A stretch of DNA of 64,000 nt, from the NCBI GenBank assembly GCA_050299335.1, contig JBNKVT010000034.1, positions 62,001-126,000 on the forward strand. The letters run 5' to 3'. The notes beneath the pieces were generated by a model. That model was not told the DNA's origin and made no database searches. It saw only the letters and a list, made by a program, of their open reading frames with translations. Made by a program: the position numbers and the translations under genes. Shown here one piece after another: positions 16,393 through 22,720 of the stretch. The stretch comes from JBNKVT01 sp050299335 (GTDB lineage Bacteria; Pseudomonadota; Alphaproteobacteria; Rhodobacterales; Rhodobacteraceae). Position 1 is the stretch's first letter, and each line of letters opens with the position of its first letter.

Positions 16393-17877
16393 ATGAAACC
16401 GTCGAGACTCAAAGCCCAACTGGATCGCTTCAAGCGCGACGAGGACGGTGCGATCACCGCCTATATCGTCGCCACCTTCCTTTTGATGGTGCTCGCCACC
16501 GGCATGGCCATCGACCTGATGCGCCACGAGGTCGCCCGCGCCGACGTTCAGAACGCGCTCGACCGCGCGGTTCTGGCCGCAGCCGCGCTGAATCAGACCG
16601 AGGACCGCGAGAGCATCGTCCAGAGCTACATGGACACGCGGAACTTCCACGAACTGGGCGATCCCTATATTGAGATATCGGCATCGGAACAGTCGGCCAA
16701 ACGGTCCTATGTGGCCGCAAGGGCCAAGTATGAAGTCCCGACCTGGTTCATGAAGCTGATCGGCATCACAGAACTGACAGCACCGGCCGCCTCGTCGGCG
16801 TTGCAGGGGCTGTCCGAGATCGAGATCGTGCTGGTTCTGGATGAATCGCGCTCGATGACGAGCAACCCCAACGGCTCCGACCGGCTCGGTCAGATGAAGT
16901 CGGCCGCGACCAAATTCGTGCAGACGGTGCTGGAAGGCAATGGCGGGGACTATACCACCGTTTCGATCGTACCGTTTTCAAGTACAGTGATCATGCAGGA
17001 TCTCATGCGCGACCAGTATGACGGGAGCGAGCGGTGTTTCTATTTCCGGAACTGGGAGCAGGAGCGTCTCGGCATCTCGCAGACCTATGACTACCTTTCC
17101 GACAGTCAGAACTGCACCAACACGGTCGGGGAATATATTCTGCCCTACTCAAACGATCTCGAAGAACTGGAATATTTCATCAGCCAGATGGATTCCATCT
17201 TCTGGACCTCCCAGCACACGGGCATGAAATGGGGTGTTGCCCTTCTGGATCCCTCATTTCGCGACGTGATGCGCGGCATGGTGTCCTCGATCAAGACTTC
17301 GGAAGGCACCCCCGAAGACGGCGAAGATTATTTCGTGACGCCAAATGCATATATTTCCGGTCTGCCCGTGATTGAGGACGAAAGCGGAACCGAGTATGTC
17401 GACCTCGCGCGGGCAAATCAGTTGCCCCGGGATTATGGCGATCAGGATGTCCAGAAGATCCTCGTTATCATGTCGGACGGCCACAACCGTCCCCATTCGG
17501 TGAGCGGGATGGATCCCCAGTCGACGCAGCAGCTCAATCTGGATTTGCTCGCCCAGTGCGATATCCTGCATGGACGGACCGACAGCGCCGTACTCGACCA
17601 GGATGGCAATGTGCAGTTCGAGGCTGGCACCAAACCGGAGGGCCTTACGGTCTACACGATCGCCTTCGACCTGATCGAAAGCGAAGTCGAGGGCAGCGGT
17701 GAGAATCTTAATGACGGCTACAACGAATATGAAGAAGCCATCAAACTGCTGAGTGATGATCCGGTCGGTGGCTGCGCCTCTGCCGGCAAGGATTTCAACG
17801 TGACCGGCGGGGACGCCCTCGAGGCGGCCTTTTCAAGCATTGCCGCCGAAATCACCCGTCTGAAACTGGTGAACTGA
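16393..17877 (+). CDS. VWA-domain TadG-like protein, paralog 2
   Basis: 494 residues from ATG 16393, preceded by AGGGGAA. Same layout as paralog 1: a TadG-like N-terminal membrane helix (residues 20-42) and a VWA domain with MIDAS DESRSM (Asp150, Ser152, Ser154) and IMSDGHN. The two proteins are almost identical over the first 70 residues and clearly diverged in the VWA domain. At DNA level an 88-base run (16408-16495) is identical to 14133-14220. It is one base ahead of a TadE-like gene, so paralog 2 and the two TadE genes form one operon. Probably exported to the periplasm, anchored by the N-terminal helix. Confidence 0.82.
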   Translation: MKPSRLKAQLDRFKRDEDGAITAYIVATFLLMVLATGMAIDLMRHEVARADVQNALDRAVLAAAALNQTEDRESIVQSYMDTRNFHELGDPYIEISASEQSAKRSYVAARAKYEVPTWFMKLIGITELTAPAASSALQGLSEIEIVLVLDESRSMTSNPNGSDRLGQMKSAATKFVQTVLEGNGGDYTTVSIVPFSSTVIMQDLMRDQYDGSERCFYFRNWEQERLGISQTYDYLSDSQNCTNTVGEYILPYSNDLEELEYFISQMDSIFWTSQHTGMKWGVALLDPSFRDVMRGMVSSIKTSEGTPEDGEDYFVTPNAYISGLPVIEDESGTEYVDLARANQLPRDYGDQDVQKILVIMSDGHNRPHSVSGMDPQSTQQLNLDLLAQCDILHGRTDSAVLDQDGNVQFEAGTKPEGLTVYTIAFDLIESEVEGSGENLNDGYNEYEEAIKLLSDDPVGGCASAGKDFNVTGGDALEAAFSSIAAEITRLKLVN

Positions 17878-17878
17878 C

Positions 17879-18484
17879 ATGATCAGACTTGGTTCGATGA
17901 AACGGCAATTCGCGCGGTTCAGGCGCGACGAGGATGGCGGTGTCTCGACACTGGAATTCGTCATCATCGCGCCGGTGCTGTTCTTCATGTTCTTCGCCAC
18001 GTTCGAAGCCGGCTGGCTGATGGTGCGCCAGATGATGCTGGACCGCGGTCTCGACATGGCCATGCGCGAGGTACGTCTGAACCTCGTGCCCGGCATCACC
18101 CATTCGGAGCTGAAGCAGAATATCTGTGATGAGGCCATGGGCATCACGGATTGCGAGAACTCGCTCTATATCGAGATGCGGACCCTGTCCGAAGTGGAGG
18201 CGATGGACGATGGCACGACGGGGCGTCGCTGGCCCTACACCACCATCACCTGCCGCGACAAGTCGGAGCCGATCGATCCTGAAGTGGATGCGTCGAATTT
18301 TGACAGCAACCAGCCGGATGAACTGATGTTTGTCGTCGCTTGCGTGATCGTCGAACCGCTTCTTCCCGGCCTGGGTCGCCTGGTGCCCGGGATGACGGCC
18401 ATCAATGAAACCCTCGATGAGGCCGGGGCCAACGGATACAAGATGGCGTCCTTTGCGGCCTATAAAAGCGAACCGGAAGACTGA
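17879..18484 (+). CDS. TadE-like pseudopilin 1
   Basis: A 201-residue TadE-like protein. The short basic leader ending in RRDEDGG is followed by VSTLEFVIIAPVLFFMFFA, a hydrophobic helix with the conserved glutamate (Glu26) five residues after the probable processing glycine, as in pseudopilins cleaved by a TadV/CpaA-type peptidase. The C-terminal 150 residues are acidic and contain four cysteines that could form disulfides in the periplasm. The gene begins one base after the VWA paralog 2 stop and ends one base before the next TadE-like gene. A third ATG (MKRQF, residue 7) is an alternative start. Confidence 0.8.
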   Translation: MIRLGSMKRQFARFRRDEDGGVSTLEFVIIAPVLFFMFFATFEAGWLMVRQMMLDRGLDMAMREVRLNLVPGITHSELKQNICDEAMGITDCENSLYIEMRTLSEVEAMDDGTTGRRWPYTTITCRDKSEPIDPEVDASNFDSNQPDELMFVVACVIVEPLLPGLGRLVPGMTAINETLDEAGANGYKMASFAAYKSEPED

Positions 18485-18485
18485 C

Positions 18486-19178
18486 ATGACCCAGCCATAT
18501 TTCCTGCAGCAGATTGCCTCCCGGTTCCGGCGCTTCCAAGACGATCAGGACGGCAACGTCACGGCCGAGTTCGTGATCATGGTGCCGCTGCTGGTCATGT
18601 GGGGTGTCGGCAGTTTTCTGTATTACGACGCCTATCGGTCGATGAGTCAGACCAACAAGGTCGGTTTCACGATTGCCGATATCGCCTCGCGCTACGAGCA
18701 GATCGAGGAAGACGATATCGACGAATTGAACTCGCTGGCCTCAAGGATGCTGCCGTTCCGCAATACCGATCACCGCCTGCGGATCTCAAGCATCTGCTAT
18801 TACGACGAAACGGATGAAGGCAACGGGACCGGGCACTGGATCCAGTGGTCCCAGGTTCGCAATCCCGGTGAAATGGTCGACGGATCGGGCAATACGGTCC
18901 CGGTGCTGCCGGTCCGCGACGAGGACGATCTTCCGGACGACGATTTCCTGCCCCTGATGGCCGATCAGGATACCGTCCTTTACGTCGAGCTCTATTCGAC
19001 CTGGTGGCCGCTCTCGACCAAGATGATGCCCGTCTCGCAGAAGACCTGGTATGTCGATCTCATCATCCGTCCCCGCTTCGTGACGGAAATCCCGCTGGTC
19101 GAACTGGATGGCGACGGCGATGTGATCGAGCAGACGCCGGAGGATCTCGGCTGCAGTTCCGAGCCGCCCGTCACCTGA
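18486..19178 (+). CDS. TadE-like pseudopilin 2
   Basis: 230 residues from ATG 18486, one base after the preceding stop. The leader RFQDDQDGN is followed by VTAEFVIMVPLLVMWGVGSFLYY, again with the glutamate (Glu28) five residues after glycine. The periplasmic part is acidic (a DEDDLPDDDFLP run) and has paired cysteines. Together with the preceding gene it gives two minor-pilin-like partners for the VWA protein. The operon ends at the terminator 49 bases downstream. Confidence 0.8.
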   Translation: MTQPYFLQQIASRFRRFQDDQDGNVTAEFVIMVPLLVMWGVGSFLYYDAYRSMSQTNKVGFTIADIASRYEQIEEDDIDELNSLASRMLPFRNTDHRLRISSICYYDETDEGNGTGHWIQWSQVRNPGEMVDGSGNTVPVLPVRDEDDLPDDDFLPLMADQDTVLYVELYSTWWPLSTKMMPVSQKTWYVDLIIRPRFVTEIPLVELDGDGDVIEQTPEDLGCSSEPPVT

Positions 19179-19226
19179 GGCGCGACAGATCGAGGGCGAG
19201 CAGTTCCTTCAATTCAGAGACTTCAG

Positions 19227-19256
19227 TCGGCGGGTTCTTCCGCCGATTTTTTTTTT
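19227..19256 (+). terminator. Rho-independent terminator of the TadG/TadE operon
   Basis: A seven-base-pair stem TCGGCGG (19227-19233) and CCGCCGA (19240-19246) with a six-base loop is followed by ten consecutive T. It lies 49 bases after the second TadE stop. Confidence 0.92.
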
Positions 19257-19350
19257 GCAGCGCCGTTGTGCGGAATATCCGCGCGGGCACCCGGACCTGC
19301 GGAGTTGGAAGCGCGGACATGACCGAAGGCCGGCCTGAGACGCAAGACGG

Positions 19351-19668
19351 CTATCTTTCGATCTCCACCACCTGACGCGCTGCGCCGTCCGGGCCGTAAA
19401 TGCGAATGCGTTCCACACCGCTGTCGTCCCGCGTCACCAGAGCCAGCCATTCGGACCCCCTGGTAAAGGCCTGTACCGCTTCGCCTTCCGGCACGACCAG
19501 CCCCTCAGGGACGGCCAGAGCACGCTCAGGCCCACCGCCAAGCGTGGTGACAAGCAGCCCCACAATCGTTACCACGCCGACAATCATGATGATCGTCAGC
19601 ACGGTCACCAGCCGCCGGAGCAGCCGCAGATGCGCAGGCTCCTGAACAGATGAGGTCTCTGGGTCCAT
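19351..19668 (-). CDS. Small single-pass membrane protein (DUF6476-like)
   Basis: 105 residues: a polar N-terminus (MDPETSSVQEPAHLRLLRRL), one membrane helix about residues 21-44 (VTVLTIIMIVGVVTIVGLLV), and a periplasmic C-terminal part with AVPEGLVVPEGEAVQAFTRG and LALVTRDDSGVERIRIYGPDG. It resembles the small Rhodobacterales family known as DUF6476; the identification is from memory of the pattern and not certain. Its start codon overlaps the rluD start codon on the opposite strand (both lie within CATG at 19666-19669). Function unknown. Confidence 0.75.
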   Translation of the reverse strand: MDPETSSVQEPAHLRLLRRLVTVLTIIMIVGVVTIVGLLVTTLGGGPERALAVPEGLVVPEGEAVQAFTRGSEWLALVTRDDSGVERIRIYGPDGAARQVVEIER

Positions 19669-20695
19669 GTCGGCCTCGCATATGATCCGCGTCACCCTGC
19701 CGCCAGGCAGCCCGCCGCGCCTTGATAAGGCACTCGCCCGCGCGGTGCCAGAAGAAGCCGCGCTCAGCCGTTCGCGCCTGCAGGCACTGATCGTCGCGGG
19801 CGCGGTCCGGCGCGAGGACGCGGCCCCGGTGACCGACGCGAAGACCAGGGTCACGGGCGGCGAGGTCTGGCTGATCGAAGTCCCCGAAGTCGTCGAAGGC
19901 CGTGTCGAGGCCGAGGATATTCCCCTGAACATCGTCTTCGAGGATGCCGAGCTGATCGTCATCGACAAGCCCGCCGGCATGGTCGTCCACCCCGCCCCGG
20001 GTGCCTGGACCGGCACCCTCGTCAACGCCCTCCTCGCCCATTGCGGCGACAGCCTGTCGGGCATCGGCGGCGAGCGACGCCCCGGGATCGTTCACCGCAT
20101 CGACAAGGATACCTCCGGCCTTCTTGTCGTCGCCAAGACCGATGCCGCCCACCACGCGCTCGCTGCCCAGTTCGAAGCTCATACCGCCGAACGTTCCTAC
20201 CTTGCCCTGATCTGGGGATCGCCTGAGGCCTCGGATCCGCGGCTGAATGGACTTGAGGCCGTCAGTTTCGAACCCGGTGGCATCCTTCGCATCGATGCCC
20301 CTATCGCGCGCCACTCCCATGACCGCAAACGAATGGCCGTGAAATCCGGTGGACGTCGAGCGGTGACCCGGACCTCCATGGTCGACCGTTTCGGCCCGGT
20401 AAGCCTTGTCCGATGCAAGCTGGAAACCGGCCGCACCCACCAGATCCGCGTCCATCTCGCCCATATCGGCCATCCCCTTGTTGGCGATCCGGTGTATGGC
20501 AAGGCACGGGCGGTCAGGAAAGGGGCAAAGTCAGAAGAGGCCATCGAAGCCCTGAAAACTTTCCCCCGCCAGGCGCTTCATGCTGAAACGCTGGGCTTCA
20601 AACACCCGAAATCCGGTGAATTGTTACAATTCTCGTCGCAAATCCCGCCAGACCTCAACTCACTGTTAACACTCTTGCAACAGATCAATGTGTGA
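19667..20695 (+). CDS. rluD: RluA/RluD-family 23S rRNA pseudouridine synthase
   Basis: 342 residues. An N-terminal S4-like RNA-binding part (RLDKALARAVPEEAALSRSRLQALI) precedes the catalytic domain with the family motif HRIDKDTSGLLVVAK (catalytic Asp146) and CKLETGRTHQIRVHLAHIGHPLVGDP. RluD converts uridines in helix 69 of 23S rRNA to pseudouridine; RluA or RluC specificity cannot be excluded by sequence alone. An alternative start is Met6. The gene shares start-codon bases with the divergent small membrane protein gene and is followed by rpoH on the same strand. Confidence 0.9.
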   Translation: MSASHMIRVTLPPGSPPRLDKALARAVPEEAALSRSRLQALIVAGAVRREDAAPVTDAKTRVTGGEVWLIEVPEVVEGRVEAEDIPLNIVFEDAELIVIDKPAGMVVHPAPGAWTGTLVNALLAHCGDSLSGIGGERRPGIVHRIDKDTSGLLVVAKTDAAHHALAAQFEAHTAERSYLALIWGSPEASDPRLNGLEAVSFEPGGILRIDAPIARHSHDRKRMAVKSGGRRAVTRTSMVDRFGPVSLVRCKLETGRTHQIRVHLAHIGHPLVGDPVYGKARAVRKGAKSEEAIEALKTFPRQALHAETLGFKHPKSGELLQFSSQIPPDLNSLLTLLQQINV

Positions 20696-20713
20696 ATAGA
20701 TGCCTACCTGAGG

Positions 20714-20743
20714 CTTGAAACCCCCGTAAGCAGTGCTTACGTC
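20714..20743 (+). promoter_or_regulatory. Candidate rpoH promoter with embedded palindrome
   Basis: CTTGAAA (20714-20720) matches a sigma-32 or housekeeping -35 element, with a weak -10 candidate near TACGTC (20738-20743) at 17-base spacing. Overlapping it is a perfect palindrome CGTAAGC-AGT-GCTTACG (20725-20741) that could be an operator. A purine-rich ribosome binding site (CAGGAGATGGGA) follows, before the ATG at 20772. Confidence 0.4.
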
Positions 20744-20771
20744 AGGCTCACTGACAGGAGATGGGACAGAC

Positions 20772-21668
20772 ATGAGCTATACGAATCTACCGGCGCCGTC
20801 CCCGGAACAGGGGCTCTCGCGCTACATGCAGGACATCCGCAAGTTCCCGATGCTGGAACCGGAAGAGGAATACATGCTGGCCAAGGCCTGGGTCGACCAC
20901 GGCGACAAGGACTCGGCCCACAAGCTGGTCACCAGCCACCTGCGCCTCGCCGCCAAGATCGCCATGGGCTATCGCGGTTACGGGCTGCCGACCGCCGAAG
21001 TCGTGTCGGAGGCCAATGTCGGGCTGATGCAGGCCGTCAAGCGCTTCGACCCCGAAAAGGGCTTCCGCCTGGCGACCTACGCGATGTGGTGGATACGCGC
21101 CTCGATCCAGGAATACATCCTGCGGTCCTGGAGCCTGGTGAAGATGGGCACCACTTCGGCGCAGAAGAAGCTGTTCTTCAACCTTCGCAAGGCGAAATCG
21201 AAGATCGGCGCGCTGGAAGAGGGCGATCTGCGCCCTGAGAACGTCGCCCAGATCGCCAATGACCTCAACGTCACCGAGGAAGAGGTCATCTCGATGAACC
21301 GGCGCCTGTCGGGCGGCGATGCCTCGCTGAACGCGCAGATCAAGTCGGATGGCGAGGGCACCGATCAGTGGCAGGACTGGCTGGAGGACGAGGATGCCGA
21401 CCAGGCGGCGCAATATGCCGAAAAGGACGAATTGGAGGCCCGCCGCGAATTGCTGATTGAGGCGATGGGGGCGCTCAACGAGCGCGAACGGCATATCCTG
21501 ACCGAGCGCAAGCTGAAGGACGAGCCGAAGACGCTGGAGGACCTTTCCCAGGAATACGACGTCTCGCGCGAGCGTATCCGCCAGATCGAGGTCCGCGCCT
21601 TCGAGAAGCTGCAGAAGAAGATGCGCGAACTGGCCAGCGAGAAGGGCATGGTGCCGGTCGTCAGCTAG
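20772..21668 (+). CDS. rpoH: RNA polymerase heat-shock sigma factor RpoH
   Basis: 298 residues from ATG 20772. Sigma regions are readable in order: region 1.2 (LSRYMQDIRKFPML), region 2 (VTSHLRLAAKIAMGYRGYGLP, then FDPEKGFRLATYAMWWIRASIQEYIL), the RpoH box QKKLFFNLRKAKSKI that distinguishes sigma-32 from other sigma-70 members, and region 4 with the helix-turn-helix TLEDLSQEYDVSRERIRQIEVRAFEKL. It directs transcription of heat-shock and, in this group, oxidative-stress genes. Rhodobacteraceae often carry two RpoH proteins and I cannot tell which one this is. The stop codon TAG is formed by the first three bases of a palindromic repeat. Confidence 0.96.
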   Translation: MSYTNLPAPSPEQGLSRYMQDIRKFPMLEPEEEYMLAKAWVDHGDKDSAHKLVTSHLRLAAKIAMGYRGYGLPTAEVVSEANVGLMQAVKRFDPEKGFRLATYAMWWIRASIQEYILRSWSLVKMGTTSAQKKLFFNLRKAKSKIGALEEGDLRPENVAQIANDLNVTEEEVISMNRRLSGGDASLNAQIKSDGEGTDQWQDWLEDEDADQAAQYAEKDELEARRELLIEAMGALNERERHILTERKLKDEPKTLEDLSQEYDVSRERIRQIEVRAFEKLQKKMRELASEKGMVPVVS

Positions 21669-21780
21669 AGCGCTTTGCGCCTGACCGGATTCACTTATTC
21701 ATTTCGATCCGCGAGACAGCGTTTGCGTAGCAAATGCGTTCGCGGTTTGGAATGAATTCGACTTGGCGCAAAATGCTATA
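21666..21780 (+). repeat. Palindromic repeat family 1, copy B, starting in the rpoH stop codon
   Basis: 115 bases, differing from the reverse complement of 3765-3879 at only three positions by hand alignment. The first three bases, TAG of TAGAGCGCTTTGCGCC, are the rpoH stop. The whole element can fold into one long imperfect hairpin and may act as the rpoH transcription end or an mRNA 3' stabiliser. Confidence 0.85.
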
Positions 21781-21788
21781 GTTGTGGG

Positions 21789-21832
21789 TAGAACCGGATC
21801 AGATTGTAACAATCTGATCCCGGTATTTTGCT
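21789..21832 (+). repeat. Partial copy of palindromic repeat family 2
   Basis: Contains the left hairpin of family 2: GGATCAGATTG and CAATCTGATCC around a short loop, followed by a T-rich tail ending TATTTTGCT. The right hairpin present in the copies at 29778 and 39225 is missing. Confidence 0.65.
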
Positions 21833-21835
21833 TCG

Positions 21836-21910
21836 GAGCGTATTGCGCCTGATCGGATTCATGCATTTTTTCCAACCTGCGAGGCGGCGTCTGCAAGGCA
21901 AGTGCCGCCC
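21836..21910 (+). repeat. Half-copy of palindromic repeat family 1
   Basis: GAGCGTATTGCGCCTGATCG and the following TGCGAGGCGGCGTCTGCAAG resemble the left two-thirds of family 1, with more divergence. It sits directly after the family 2 fragment and runs up to the stop of the DUF2087 gene. Confidence 0.5.
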
Positions 21911-21913
21911 CCG

Positions 21914-22453
21914 TCAGCCCCGCCGCGCCGCCACCAGACCGATCAGCGCCCGCGCCTCGGCAGGAGGCCGCTGCTCGACCCGCCGGTAGTCCGAGCCGTC
22001 GATGCGGCGCGTCGCCATCCCCAGACCGATCAACTCGCGGCGCAGCTGGGCGGGATCGCCAAAGAGATGCCCGTCATTCAGCAGCCCATTGACGGTCTTT
22101 TCCGGCATCGAGATTCCAGCGGGCAGCACCGCCCAGAGCGGCCAGAGGCACAAGAGCTGCAGCTTGCGCTTGGTCGGCCAGCGCGCCAGCCTTCCCTCGG
22201 CATCGAACCAGCCCAGCGCCCGCTCGACCAGACGGTGATCGACTGCTTCGGGCGGCGCGGGCGCGTCGAGCCGCGCCTTGGCCTCATGGGCAGATTTCAG
22301 ATGCTGGTAGTTCCGGAACCCCGAGGCCCTGGCCAGCATGTTCATCAGGCTGAGATGCGAAGGGGAGGGTCCGATCTCGCCCAATTGCCGGGCCAGCAAG
22401 CGGCTGAATTGCGAAATGTCTTCCGCGACAAGCGGAATGGCGTGTCTGGTCAT
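21914..22453 (-). CDS. DUF2087 domain protein
   Basis: A 179-residue soluble protein. The C-terminal 80 residues (WPTKRKLQLLCLWPLWAVLP, then EKTVNGLLNDGH, then LRRELIGLGMATRRIDGSDYRR) match DUF2087, a winged-helix-like domain often fused to DNA-binding domains. The N-terminal half, with SPSHLSLMNMLARASGFRNYQHLKSAH, looks helical and may bind DNA; regulator function is inferred. It converges on rpoH across the repeat mosaic. The 267 bases upstream, to the RND gene end, show only short hairpins. Confidence 0.8.
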   Translation of the reverse strand: MTRHAIPLVAEDISQFSRLLARQLGEIGPSPSHLSLMNMLARASGFRNYQHLKSAHEAKARLDAPAPPEAVDHRLVERALGWFDAEGRLARWPTKRKLQLLCLWPLWAVLPAGISMPEKTVNGLLNDGHLFGDPAQLRRELIGLGMATRRIDGSDYRRVEQRPPAEARALIGLVAARRG

Positions 22454-22720
22454 GGCTCATCCAACACGTGCCGCTTCGGGGTCGTGGTCACCGGCTTGCG
22501 ACGCGGCACTGGTCGAACGGGTCCAATGGGTCGGTCCGTGTGGCAGATTTAGCTCCCCCATGTCAGGGGCGGTGACGCCTCGGTCCTGCCGACCGTGACG
22601 CTGCGTAGCGCTGGTGAGGATTCGGTTCAAGTCCCCTTTTCACGGCGTCGGGTCGGGCCCGGACGCTTAGGGGCTCATTCGGTGCAAAGGCGGAAACCGG
22701 CAGCGAGGCCGGGACCTGTC

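Noticed and set aside
22591..22650. tRNA-like GGTTCAAGTCC followed by sequence complementary to CCGTGA
   Set aside because: The bases flanking TTCAAGT do not form a T-stem and no anticodon or D arm can be drawn; only short hairpins remain.
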